This document shows positions 34,506 through 42,327 of a stretch of 64,000 nucleotides of DNA, in pieces. How positions within the stretch are numbered: position 1 is the stretch's first letter; each line of letters opens with the position of its first letter. Both the position numbers and the translations under genes were made by a program. The notes beneath the pieces are model-generated. The model saw only the letters and a program-made list of their open reading frames with translations. It was not told the origin of the DNA and ran no database searches. Location: assembly GCF_900113615.1 (NCBI RefSeq), contig NZ_FOPZ01000004.1, forward strand, positions 161,327 to 225,326, written 5' to 3'. This DNA is from Halorubrum aquaticum. Lineage in GTDB: Archaea; Halobacteriota; Halobacteria; Halobacteriales; Haloferacaceae.

Positions 34506-34895
34506 ATGCCACGCGGGTACAGTCGAAAGCGAACGTCGGTTCATAATCTCCACTACCACTTCGTGTGGTGCCCGAAGTACCGCAAACCGGTGCTGACCGG
34601 GGAGGTTGCCGACCTCCTCGAACAACTAATCGAGGAGAAAGCCGACGAACTCGACCTCGACATTCTCCGACTGGCAGTCCAGCCCGACCACGTACACCTG
34701 TTCATCACGGGCAACCCCAAACTCGCCCCAAACAAAATCATCCAACAGGTCAAAGGCTACACCTCGCGGAACCTCCGTGAAGAGTTCGACTTCGGCCTCC
34801 CATCGCTGTGGACGCGCTCATACTTCGTCTCCAGCGCGGGCGAAGTGTCGAGTGAAACCATCGAGGAGTACATCGAAGCACAGACTGGACAATAA
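34506..34895 (+). CDS. tnpA: IS200/IS605 TnpA, Y1 HUH transposase
   Basis: 129 residues, the normal length. HNLHYHFVWCPKYRKPVLTG at the N-terminus, LAVQPDHVHLFITGNPKLAP with the HUH metal-binding pair (HVH), and EVSSETIEEYIEAQTGQ with the catalytic Tyr near the C-terminus. It cuts and joins single-stranded DNA at the hairpin ends. Full-length and in frame with no decay, so the element may be mobile. Two bases separate it from tnpB. Confidence 0.95.
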   Translation: MPRGYSRKRTSVHNLHYHFVWCPKYRKPVLTGEVADLLEQLIEEKADELDLDILRLAVQPDHVHLFITGNPKLAPNKIIQQVKGYTSRNLREEFDFGLPSLWTRSYFVSSAGEVSSETIEEYIEAQTGQ

Positions 34896-34897
34896 CG

Positions 34898-36070
34898 ATG
34901 CATCGAGATGTCACCACCACGGTACGGGTCAAACTCCACTCGCTCACCGAGCGGAAAACCCGACTCGTCGAGCGCGAATACTCCGCGTTCCAAGGTGCCG
35001 TTCACGGTGACGACGACGCGAACCTCTACTCCGCCACCAAGCAACAGGCGGGCAAAGTCCGGTCGAACAAGAACCCACGCGAGGACACCGATCAACCCGT
35101 CGTCCTTCGCAACGACTGCATCACCATCGAACACGACGAGGATACCGTTCTGTCGTCGTGGTGGTTCAAACTCCCTGTCTACAACCCAGAGAAAGAGCGC
35201 GGGGATAGCGTCTGGGTACCCGTTCAGGTGCCCAAGAAGGACACGCACCTACTCCGAGACGAGTACATCGGTGACTCGGAGCTCGTCTATCGAGACGGTG
35301 AGTGGTACGTTCACCTCGTCTACAACCGGTCTGTGGCCGTCGCAGACGAATATGATGACGTACTTGCCGTCGATATGGGAGCAAAGTGGATCGCCGTCAG
35401 CACGTTCCTCTCCGATCGCGACACGCAGTTCCACGGCGCAGAAGTCCGTTGTGTCCGCGAACACTACAAGCAACTCCGCAAGAGCATCGGGAAAGCAAAA
35501 GTTCGCTCGGGGGCGCAGGTCATCGAGCGTCTCGGTGACAAGGAATCGCGGACGGTCGAACACGAGCTACATCAAGTGGCAAACGAACTCGTCGCTCGTG
35601 CTCGGGAACGCAACGCCGTTATCGTGTTCGGTGATATGACGGGGTTGCGTTTCGATAACGACAAGGGTCGGTACGTGAACGACAAGACCCACAAGATGCC
35701 ATACGCGAAGATGGCGAACATCCTCACGTATAAGTCCCATCTTGACGGTCGAGAGTGCCTCCCCGTGGAGGAGCACGATACGTCGGTGACGTGCTGGCGG
35801 TGTGGATCAGAGGACACGAATCGTGAGGTGCAAGGACGGTTAGAGTGTGAGAGCTGCGGGTTGGAAGACAACGCTGACAAGAATGGTGCGTCGAACATTG
35901 CGAAACGAGCCGTCGGTAAGAACATTCAGAGTCCGCTATCGACGGTGGGGGCTGTTGTGGCTCAGCCCGAAACGCAGGTCGTACTCAAGGGAACCAACGG
36001 TGAGATGGAACCTGCGAACTCCCCAGACGATGTGGGCTTAACCCTCGGTGAGGGAAGCCCACGACTTTAG
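34898..36070 (+). CDS. tnpB: TnpB, RNA-guided nuclease, with a rearranged RuvC glutamate
   Basis: 390 residues. The C-terminal RuvC parts are DVLAVDMGAKWIAVST (first Asp), AVIVFGDMTGLRFDNDKGRY at the place of the usual E-D-L strand, the zinc finger CWRCGSEDTNREVQGRLECE with SCGLEDNADKNGASNIAKRA, and the last Asp in NADKNGASNI. The canonical Glu is absent (GDM instead of EDL); LPVEEHDTSVTC just before the zinc finger holds two Glu that could take over, as in Fanzor-like and some TnpB proteins with a rearranged active site. Length is full. Works with an RNA copied from the element's right end. Confidence 0.9.
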   Translation: MHRDVTTTVRVKLHSLTERKTRLVEREYSAFQGAVHGDDDANLYSATKQQAGKVRSNKNPREDTDQPVVLRNDCITIEHDEDTVLSSWWFKLPVYNPEKERGDSVWVPVQVPKKDTHLLRDEYIGDSELVYRDGEWYVHLVYNRSVAVADEYDDVLAVDMGAKWIAVSTFLSDRDTQFHGAEVRCVREHYKQLRKSIGKAKVRSGAQVIERLGDKESRTVEHELHQVANELVARARERNAVIVFGDMTGLRFDNDKGRYVNDKTHKMPYAKMANILTYKSHLDGRECLPVEEHDTSVTCWRCGSEDTNREVQGRLECESCGLEDNADKNGASNIAKRAVGKNIQSPLSTVGAVVAQPETQVVLKGTNGEMEPANSPDDVGLTLGEGSPRL

Positions 36071-36085
36071 TCGTGGGAGAAGTCA
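36040..36085 (+). ncRNA. Putative 3' part of the TnpB guide-RNA scaffold (right end)
   Basis: The 3' end of tnpB runs into CCCTCGGTGAGGGAAGCCC and the hairpin CCCACGACTTTAGTCGTGGG. In IS200/IS605 elements the guide RNA scaffold covers this region and the guide starts at the element border; here the guide would read into ACACTGACTACGAGTTCGG, the tail of a nuclease gene copy. Boundaries of the RNA are not visible. Confidence 0.45.
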
Positions 36086-36112
36086 CGACACTGACTACGA
36101 GTTCGGATAACG
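36086..36112 (+). repeat. Nine-codon relic of the PD-(D/E)XK gene tail
   Basis: The bases after the IS right end read CACGACACTGACTACGAGTT and then CGGATAAC, encoding HDTDYEFG and a stop. This matches the last codons of 31213-31863 (YDSEYDFG) and 33178-33486 (HSTDYNLG). It is the third copy of that tail. Confidence 0.7.
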
Positions 36113-36192
36113 GTCTTCTTCGAAGCTTTCAGTATTTTCGTGGCTTTCACGCCGAACGCTTTTTACAGAAGATACCGTATTCCTATCCAACG

Positions 36193-36564
36193 ATGTCGAT
36201 TGATCGAGATACCTTCGAAAACACGAGCAAAGAAGAGCTTGCGGGCCTTTCGATCCCGGATCAGGTTCTCGGATTTCTCGCTACAAACGAAGATCGAGCA
36301 TTCAAGGCACGCGAAATCGCCTCCCAGATCGGTGTCGACGAGGGGGCGGTCAGCACCGCACTCTCACGGTTGAAAGATCGTAGTCTGGTCGAACACAAAG
36401 CGACGTACTGGGCGGTGACTGATGACACAGAGCGCCTCGAAGGATACAGCGGGTACGAGCGGGCGACCGCCCTGTTCAACGATCAACTAGGTGTGGAGAA
36501 CAAAGAGACGTGGCGCGAGCATGCACCTGATGAATCTCACCCAAGTGTCGAGGACGAACAGTGA
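36193..36564 (+). CDS. Winged-helix antitoxin candidate (partner of PemK-like toxin)
   Basis: 123 residues from MSIDRDTFENTSKEELAGLS at 36193; upstream in-frame sequence comes from the IS end and is rejected. IPDQVLGFLATNEDRAFKAR, EIASQIGVDEGAVSTALSRL and KDRSLVEHKATYWAVTDDTE form a MarR-like winged helix. The tail (LGVENKETWREHAPDESHPS) is acidic. The toxin gene starts at a GTG that overlaps the stop (GTGA). The same architecture as 24758-25171, but sequence similarity is low. AT-rich TTTTTACAG about 30 bases upstream may be the TATA box. Confidence 0.8.
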   Translation: MSIDRDTFENTSKEELAGLSIPDQVLGFLATNEDRAFKAREIASQIGVDEGAVSTALSRLKDRSLVEHKATYWAVTDDTERLEGYSGYERATALFNDQLGVENKETWREHAPDESHPSVEDEQ

Positions 36565-36911
36565 CCGACGAAAAGGCACCAATTTTCGAACGTGGCGACA
36601 TCGTCTTTGGTGATGATCCGTTCAACGGTGAGGAAGACACTCGGCCCTGGCTCATTCTCTCGAACCACGAAGGCCGTCCGTTCCACGGCGACCAGTATAT
36701 CACGCTATCGTTGACATCGAAATCTTGGATGGATGGACTGATCGAGATTCCAGAGACGAGTTGGGTTCGTGGTGGAACACCAGATGAAAGTCGGATCGTT
36801 CCATGGGCCGTCCAATCGATTGGTCACGAAGATATCGATTTCTGGCAGGGCCGTATTGACAGCGACCTTGTTGACCAGGCGGTAGCTGCGCTCGTGGAAA
36901 AAGTACAATAG
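36561..36911 (+). CDS. PemK/MazF-like toxin
   Basis: 116 residues with GTG start overlapping the antitoxin stop. FERGDIVFGDDPFNGEEDTR, PWLILSNHEGRPFHGDQYIT and LSLTSKSWMDGLIEIPETSW match the beta-barrel of PemK/MazF endoribonucleases, then SRIVPWAVQSIGHEDIDFWQ and a C-terminal helix DLVDQAVAALVEKVQ. It is a better match to the family than the copy at 24424. The gene sits in the direction of, and 80 bases after, the IS200/IS605 element. Confidence 0.82.
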   Translation: MTDEKAPIFERGDIVFGDDPFNGEEDTRPWLILSNHEGRPFHGDQYITLSLTSKSWMDGLIEIPETSWVRGGTPDESRIVPWAVQSIGHEDIDFWQGRIDSDLVDQAVAALVEKVQ

Positions 36912-36987
36912 CAAGCGGAAGCTCGCTCTTCACAGTAGTTGCCGAGCCTGACTGAGGCTCTTCACGCTGGGCTGTGTTGGTCACCAG

Positions 36988-37172
36988 ATGGTCCAGACAG
37001 CTGAGGCGAAACAGGTCTGCCGTGCTGCGTCGACGGTGCTGTTTTCAGAGCTCGAATTCGGCGTCAAACCGTGTGGGAAGTACACGAGAGAGGATTGCCG
37101 AGAAATCCTCTCTCGGATCGCTTTTGATCAGGAGTTCGCAAATACCAGGGTGTCATAGAATGGTTGCTACAC
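36988..37172 (+). pseudogene. Fragments of two insertion sequences
   Basis: 36988-37145 encodes MVQTAEAKQVCRAASTVLFS and ELEFGVKPCGKYTREDCREI, probably the N-terminal part of a transposase of a type otherwise absent here. It contains a strong inverted repeat, GAGAGAGGATT and AATCCTCTCTC. At 37146 it breaks into GGGTGTCATAGAATGG, which is the left end of the IS4-like element at 11484. The rest of both is lost. Confidence 0.55.
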
Positions 37173-37327
37173 CATTATCTCACACCTCGATCGTTCAGTA
37201 CAGTGGGTTCAGCGTGCAGTCGATGTAGAGGAGACAGGCAGATGGGTATGGAGTGACGGTGGATACCCACGGGTCGCCAAGAGCAGACCCGATTACCCAA
37301 AGGCTCTTGTCCGGGCCAACGTAACAC

Positions 37328-37606
37328 GTGAGTATGTCGAATACAGATACGTCATCTGGCGAGCCAGGGAAGACAAACATCAATATTCGGTTGACGGAGA
37401 CGTTTCTCGAAGACATCGATGCGACGTGGCAAGAAGAGGGATACAACAGCCGTAGCGAGTTTATTCGGGATGCCCTCCGTGATGCGGTTCGTCACCCGGA
37501 CTTGACGCGCGAAAGCTGGAAAGAAATCGCTGCCGTTGAACACGCACGTCGGACGGGAGAGAGCGAGACGTTCACCCGCGAAGACATCGTTGGCGACGAT
37601 GAGTGA
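37328..37606 (+). CDS. RHH (CopG/ParD-like) antitoxin
   Basis: About 92 residues from GTG 37328, or 90 from ATG 37334. KTNINIRLTETFLEDIDATW and QEEGYNSRSEFIRDALRDAV is the ribbon-helix-helix DNA-binding fold; the C-terminal helix (WKEIAAVEHARRTGESETFT) binds the toxin. The toxin gene overlaps its last 8 bases. Upstream CGTAACACGTG has no obvious operator. Antitoxin and autorepressor of the pair. Confidence 0.88.
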   Translation: MSMSNTDTSSGEPGKTNINIRLTETFLEDIDATWQEEGYNSRSEFIRDALRDAVRHPDLTRESWKEIAAVEHARRTGESETFTREDIVGDDE

Positions 37607-37883
37607 CGACGAGTGGAGTTGGCAGTTCCGCACGCCGGCAAAGCGAACCTATGACGATCTCGACGAGCACGCACAAGACCGCATCACCGACAAACTCGAC
37701 GAGATTGTGACCGACCAGTGGCGTGACCCCGACGATTACCTCGAACCACTCACTGGTGCACCCTACTCGAAACTCCGAATCGGCCAGTTTCGACTCGGTG
37801 CCGAGTGTGACCACGGCGACCATGTCTTGGATATCTACACTATCGAGCACCGCAGTGGCGCGTACAAAGCTGACGACGATTGA
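37599..37883 (+). CDS. RelE/ParE-superfamily toxin
   Basis: 94 residues from MSDDEWSWQFRTPAKRTYDD at 37599; the open frame upstream lies inside the antitoxin. LDEHAQDRITDKLDEIVTDQ, DYLEPLTGAPYSKLRIGQFR and HVLDIYTIEHRSGAYKADDD match RelE-type folds: helices, then the sheet with the conserved LRIGxFR and the IYTIEHRxxxY end. The R and H near the C-terminus fit the mRNA-cleavage residues of halophile RelE. Coupled with the RHH gene by an 8-bp overlap. Confidence 0.88.
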   Translation: MSDDEWSWQFRTPAKRTYDDLDEHAQDRITDKLDEIVTDQWRDPDDYLEPLTGAPYSKLRIGQFRLGAECDHGDHVLDIYTIEHRSGAYKADDD

Positions 37884-38011
37884 TACTAACTACGCAGATC
37901 TACTCCCAGCGTATTCAGCCAGTTCTATGGTGAAAACAACCCCTTATAGAGCACGTCCGTCGACGCCCATGACCACGACGCCGACGCCAGAATGAGCGGT
38001 GCTAGCGGTAC

Positions 38012-39184
38012 TCAGTACGTCTGTGGTGGCTGTTCGAGAATGTCGAAGATCTCGCGAGCGCGGTACTCTTTGTTCCGGCCGTTACCGGTCACCTCTTCGA
38101 GGATGCCTTCCTCAACGAGTTGGTTGATTGCGCGGGAGGCAGTCGGTTGTTCGACATCGTAGAGGCGTTGGACCGTTTTGCTCGTGACGTACGGTTGCTC
38201 AAAAAGGTTACACGCGAGCTTGTGTTTTGTATACTGGATGCCGCCGTACTCAGCTTCATACTGGCGCCGGAGGGTGGCGAGCGAGAGGGTCCTGTCGACG
38301 GATTCGTGGGCTTGCCGAGCGATACCTTCGATGAAAAACGAGAGCCACGCTTCCCAGTTGCCGTCGTATCGGATACCTTCCATTCGCTCAACGTACGTGT
38401 CCTTGTTACGGTTGAAGTACTCACTGAGATAGAGGTTCGGGCGTTCGAGATAATCGTGGTCGTAGAGTTGGAGGGTGATGAGGAGCCGACCGAGCCGGCC
38501 GTTGCCGTCGCCATAGGGGTGAATCGTCTCGAATTGGTAGTGAAAAAGTGCGATGTCAACGAGCGGGTGGTAGCTGCCGCCGGTTCGATAGTACGTGAAG
38601 AGTGTATCCATGAGATCTTCGACGACACGTGGGACGGGTGGGAGAAAGTCACCGAGGTGGTTCGGTTGTGTCTTGTACGCGCCGATAGTGTTGGTGTCGA
38701 CTCTATTATCCGGAACACCGGTGAGCAACGTCTCGTGGAACTCGTGGAGGAGGCCGACAGTCAGCGCTGATTCGTGGTCGAGCGCTTCGATACCGTCCCT
38801 GATGGCGGCTTCGTAGTTGAGGACTTCGCGCGTGTCTTTGGTCTCGTCTCCTGTAGTGCTCTCGAACTCCGCTTGTCCTGCGTCGAAGGTGCGCGTCTCA
38901 AGGCTGTAGAGTGCGTCATAGTTGATGTCTGCCCCTTCGATCTCGGCAGATTCCATCGCTTCCTTGCGGAGGAGAGACGTATAGAGAACAGGCGGAAAGT
39001 CTAATTCGAGACTGATGCCACTGAGCTTGCCGAGCCAGAACGTTGCGTCGGCGAGTGTCTCGTAGAAATCGTCGCCGAGGGCGAGTTCTCGAGATGGTGG
39101 CAGCGGATCGGGCTTGTAGTACGGTTGCCGACCGTATGGAACGAGGTCGCCGGGTGCCTTCGAATTCAATTCACTCCGCTGCAT
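38012..39184 (-). CDS. Fic-domain AMPylator with N-terminal inhibitory helix and C-terminal winged helix
   Basis: 390 residues. The Fic core motif is FETIHPYGDGNGRLGRLLIT (HPxxDGNGRxxR with the catalytic His). The (S/T)xxxE(G/N) inhibition motif is SAEIEGADINYDALY near residue 75, so it is a class II Fic, kept inactive until the helix moves. Residues 320-375 form a winged helix (SKTVQRLYDVEQPTASRAIN, QLVEEGILEEVTGNGRNKEY). Family members transfer AMP from ATP to protein hydroxyls; the target is unknown. The start is preceded by AT-rich sequence (39185-39345). Stand-alone, not part of an operon. Confidence 0.92.
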   Translation of the reverse strand: MQRSELNSKAPGDLVPYGRQPYYKPDPLPPSRELALGDDFYETLADATFWLGKLSGISLELDFPPVLYTSLLRKEAMESAEIEGADINYDALYSLETRTFDAGQAEFESTTGDETKDTREVLNYEAAIRDGIEALDHESALTVGLLHEFHETLLTGVPDNRVDTNTIGAYKTQPNHLGDFLPPVPRVVEDLMDTLFTYYRTGGSYHPLVDIALFHYQFETIHPYGDGNGRLGRLLITLQLYDHDYLERPNLYLSEYFNRNKDTYVERMEGIRYDGNWEAWLSFFIEGIARQAHESVDRTLSLATLRRQYEAEYGGIQYTKHKLACNLFEQPYVTSKTVQRLYDVEQPTASRAINQLVEEGILEEVTGNGRNKEYRAREIFDILEQPPQTY

Positions 39185-39378
39185 GTATGTTTGACTCAGC
39201 GTGCGCCAAGATGATGAATTTAGCGGTTGAAAATGTATATTCCAGTCCTATATACCCATATACATTCATTTGTTATAAGTAAATGAATACTATTAGGTCA
39301 GAATAGCCACCCCAATACAATAGTTGAGACTGGCCGTATACAAGGCTACCAACACAGGAAGATGAGACCAGGTTCGGT

Positions 39379-39664
39379 TGACATCTTCCCCACGCTGAAG
39401 CGCGAGGATTCCCGACTGCCGTTGGGATATTGTGGTTTACGGCGTGACCTGTTCTTGAGGCGCGAATACGCCAGTTTCCGTATCAAACAGATACGTCGAT
39501 AGCTGTGCCAACCAACTGGTACGCCTATCTCCCCTATCTGAGGCAAGACTCGGAGGTACGTTCTGTCGAATGTTCTCCGCACCGTTCACATCAGCATTCG
39601 CTACCGTTCCGAACTCGTCACTGCCGCGCCTAGGCTGACTGGTATTCCACGTGGGAAGCCTCAC
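39379..39664 (-). pseudogene. C-terminal remnant of an IS1341-type tnpB with its right end
   Basis: Leftward, NADVNGAENIRQNVPPSLAS and STYLFDTETGVFAPQEQVTP are the end of a haloarchaeal tnpB product (the last Asp of the RuvC site is in NADVNGAENI). The end hairpin follows, CTCGCGCTTCAGCGTGGGGA read leftward, at 39379-39402, with TTGACATCTTCCCC on the plus strand. Everything before the zinc finger is gone. Confidence 0.8.
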
Positions 39665-39724
39665 AGTTCACCGCGAGGAGGATACCACGCCTGAGCAACG
39701 GAGGGTTGTGGTTTCCTCGACCCC

Positions 39725-40423
39725 TCACTCGTCGTCTACGTCATCACCATCGATGAACGCTAAGTCCGGCGAGTACACCTCCTCGCTGAAGACGAGCTGT
39801 CTGTCCTCGAGCCGCTTGTTGTGGGTGTCCGAGTCGTCGACCTCAAATGAGTCAGAGCAGGCGTTGACTGCCCGCCCGAACCACGTCTCGCTCGGCTCCT
39901 TGAGGTCGGTCTGGGCTCGGTACCACTCGAGAAACCGCGATCGAAGCAGCGTCATCGAGATCGAGTCGCCCGGTGATTCGACAGTCACCTGCTCGAGGAA
40001 CGATTTGACAGCTGCTTCGTAGCGTCGTGCGTGGCTGTTTCGGTACTGAGTTGCCCACGAGGGAGTGAAGTCGTACTCGATGAAGTCATTCCCCGACTGG
40101 TAGTGGACCGTCGTATTCAACAAAAAGTGCCAGTGGGTCAGCGGGAAGGGCTTTCGCACTTTCGTCCGGTCGCCGATTGCGGCACGCTTCGTCGGCTGTT
40201 CGCGAATGACATCGCCGTTCGATGACTCGAGGACATACGACGACCCGTGTTTGCGGACCCGCGGGAGGTCGTACTCGTAGGTGTCGACACTCGCCGCAGC
40301 GGGCTCCGATGCAACGACCGTGCCGTCGACGAGGAGCTCGTGGATATCAGCAGGAGTGCGGCACCATCGCGCCTCATCCACGCCCTCGGGCAAGACGAGC
40401 GTTACATCCGGACCGAGGGTCAC
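39725..40423 (-). pseudogene. C-terminal fragment of a plasmid/phage-type protein, possibly primase-helicase
   Basis: 232 residues open but without a convincing start: at 40423 it runs straight into a nucleotidyltransferase relic of the other strand. GTVVASEPAAASVDTYEYDL, HWHFLLNTTVHYQSGNDFIE, and SMTLLRSRFLEWYRAQTDLK followed by WFGRAVNACSDSF resemble the C-terminal part of P4-type primases of haloarchaeal plasmids and viruses; this is a family resemblance only. Probably a left-over of an integrated element. Confidence 0.45.
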
Positions 40424-40915
40424 AGCTCTCGGGGACGCCGACGCGCGCGTCCGATCTCGATATCGCCGTCAAGTTCGGGGCGGACCTCTCCGAGCGAGAG
40501 CGATTCGAGAAGCGGTGTTTCCTGTCGGGCGACCTCCAAGGCGAGGATCGCCCGTTCATCGACGTGTCCGATATCGAATCGCTCCCGCTGGACGTCGCAC
40601 ACGACGCGGTGAACGGCGAACTCCTCTGTGGCGATGAAGGGACCTTCGAGCGGTTCAAGACGGATACCGAAGCGAAATTCGACGAGCAGCGTGAGACGCT
40701 TCGCCGTCGCCAGCGGGCGGTCATCGATCGGATAGCGGAGGACGGATTGCGTGGTTGACGAACGGGTCGTTGCGGTCAAACTCGAGTAGATCGAACGGTA
40801 CCACGGCGAACTCAACACGAAACGGGAGATGCTTTCTCGCCGAGAGTTCTCCTCGAGTAGAACCGAGCAACGTGCCGTTGAACGGATGTTCGAAAACGCG
40901 ATTCAACAGTAAGAT
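40421..40915 (+). pseudogene. Decayed MntA/HepT pair (copy of 43212-44064)
   Basis: DNA from 40421 to about 40912 follows the intact pair at 43310-43795: SSDLDIAV-like sequence through FEKRCFLSGDLQGEDRPFID, then DEQRETLRRRQRAVIDRIAE. It lacks the first 35 codons of mntA. The hepT part starts GTGGTTGACGAACGG, has a TAG in place of CAG, and ends after about 50 codons. Clearly non-functional. Confidence 0.85.
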
Positions 40916-41163
40916 CCCCAGCTTTTGTGACGGTCCAGTAGAGCGTGCCGCCGGCCTCGATAACCAAGACGCCGTTGAGTGAGACGGATACATCAGGCGT
41001 GTCCCACACGAAAGTTCGAATACCTACGAGAGATGACGCCAGATATTCGTCGGGTCGGCGTCGTTCAGTTCGGCATTGGTCTCCATCTTTCGGAGTTCTG
41101 TGACACACCGCTTGGCGACGAGCGGTAGACTTTCATCGGTCAATGGTAGAATGGTGTGAAAGG
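40916..41163. other. Gap with short gene fragments, no intact gene
   Basis: On the minus strand two fragments can be read: SLNGVLVIEAGGTLYWTVTK in one frame, and LVAKRCVTELRKMETNAELN then DADPTNIWRHLS with a stop in another. They look like ends of two lost proteins. The second directly precedes, in its direction, the decayed end of the HepT copy. Confidence 0.3.
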
Positions 41164-41433
41164 TCAAGAATCACCGTTCGGTGACCACTCAACTCCTTCC
41201 CACGTTCGAATGGGGTCGCCAACGACCGTTCGAAACTCATCAACAGAAGTGGTACGGACACTCGAGGGCATCGGACCGTAATCGTCCCACTCCGCAGTGT
41301 AGCGGACGACTCTCGATCGGAGCCGGCCGTCTCCTGTGTCCGGATCGTACGTTTCGAAGATGTGGTGGACACCGAGTACCAATACGTCTCCGAGTTCGTC
41401 GTGTCGGTAGATCGTGTTTTCAGTGAGCTTCAT
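41164..41433 (-). CDS. Small hypothetical protein, beta-rich
   Basis: 89 residues. MKLTENTIYRHDELGDVLVL and GVHHIFETYDPDTGDGRLRS followed by RVVRYTAEWDDYGPMPSSVR look like a small beta protein, a type seen in haloarchaeal accessory DNA beside coiled-coil partners. It follows the 41449 gene by 15 bases in the same direction, so the two are likely co-transcribed. No domain is recognised with confidence. Confidence 0.55.
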   Translation of the reverse strand: MKLTENTIYRHDELGDVLVLGVHHIFETYDPDTGDGRLRSRVVRYTAEWDDYGPMPSSVRTTSVDEFRTVVGDPIRTWEGVEWSPNGDS

Positions 41434-41448
41434 GTGTGTTCGACGCGC

Positions 41449-41709
41449 TCATTCGAGCTCCACATCCGGTCGGTCGATGCCGTCTTCGAGGTCGACGAGA
41501 TCGCGTTCGAGTCGATCAATGTGCGTTTCGAGGTCTTCGACGCTCATCAGGGCGAGACGAAGGAACGCCTCATCCCGCTCCGGCATCAACGGAAGATGGC
41601 CCTCCGATGATGGTTGGTCGTCCGACTGTCGTGTGCGTTTGCGGACGAGTTCTTCGCGAGCACCGCGCAGTTCTCGACGGAGGAGTTCGTCGTCGTTCAT
41701 GGGATACAC
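41449..41709 (-). CDS. Small helical/coiled-coil hypothetical protein
   Basis: 86 residues (or 83 from the second Met). LLRRELRGAREELVRKRTRQ and LALMSVEDLETHIDRLERDL are amphipathic, heptad-like helices, followed by VDLEDGIDRPDVELE. With the beta-rich neighbour at 41164 it forms a two-gene unit. I do not recognise the family, and a role in a toxin-antitoxin-like pair is only suggested by the surroundings. Confidence 0.5.
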   Translation of the reverse strand: MYPMNDDELLRRELRGAREELVRKRTRQSDDQPSSEGHLPLMPERDEAFLRLALMSVEDLETHIDRLERDLVDLEDGIDRPDVELE

Positions 41710-41970
41710 ACACCGGAGTACAGCCCGCTACGGCCCCGGAAGGGCGGTCGCACGGACCGTGTCACCGAATGTGTGGCTTTCCGACTAACGCTCGAATACT
41801 CATGTCAGTTCGTACCAGGGGCCACGGTAAATGCTTTCCGTGGATTACATAGGTCTCAGTATAGCGTGAACTTACCAACTTCAGCTGTGCGAGCACGTCT
41901 AATCTATTGAACAATACGACCACTCGATCCGCGAAGGCAGAATCCTTCTTTTTGATTGGAATTGAATCGT
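41710..41970. other. Gap without recognisable gene
   Basis: GC-rich then AT-richer DNA. The last bases (from about 41935, GCAGAATCCTT) copy the region ahead of the intact RmlA-like gene at 49475 (GACAGAATCCTT). Apart from this I see nothing that reads as a gene or RNA. Confidence 0.4.
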
Positions 41971-41976
41971 TCGGAC

Positions 41977-42286
41977 ATGAAAGCAGTCGTACTCGCGGCC
42001 GGCAAAGGTACGCGTCTCCGGACTTTCACGGACGACAAGCCCAGGGATGGTCGAAATCGAGGGGAAACGCCTCATCACCCACTGCTTCGGTCAGCTGATC
42101 GGTTTCGGCGCGGACGACTTCATCGTCGTCGTCGGCTATCTGAAAGAGGAAATTATCGACCGCTACGGCGTCTGTGACACCAACCAGTGCGGCGAGATCA
42201 CGGACGTCGTCGAGTCTGACGCACAGTACGTCGACGACGAGAGCTATTCTGGATACATTCGAGAAACTCAGCGGAGTTTGTGTTAG
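41977..42286 (+). pseudogene. Internally deleted copy of the RmlA/AglF-like gene
   Basis: Starts MKAVVLAAGKGTRLRTFTDD like the gene at 49475. A frameshift appears at AAGCCCAGGGATGG (KPKGM in the parent), then VEIEGKRLITHCFGQLIGFG. It next jumps from EIIDRYG directly to VCDTNQCGEITDVVESD, deleting about 80 codons, and ends soon after. The promoter-region copy is included, but the parent's CTTATAC has become CTTCTTTTT. Confidence 0.88.
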
Positions 42287-42327
42287 GCTTCTCCCTAACA
42301 CTTATCGGGACGCCCTCCCTCAGCACA

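Larger units (their letters stand above)
34385..36085 (+). mobile_element. Complete IS200/IS605-family element (tnpA + tnpB)
   Basis: Bounded by hairpins: left GCCCGCGACTTCAGTCGTGG near 34386-34405, right CCCACGACTTTAGTCGTGGG near 36059-36078. Both ends share the CGACTTxAGTCG core that single-strand transposases of this family recognise. It contains tnpA and tnpB in one direction. The right end is followed directly by a 9-codon relic of the PD-(D/E)XK gene tail. No terminal inverted repeats or target duplication are expected for this family. Confidence 0.85.
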
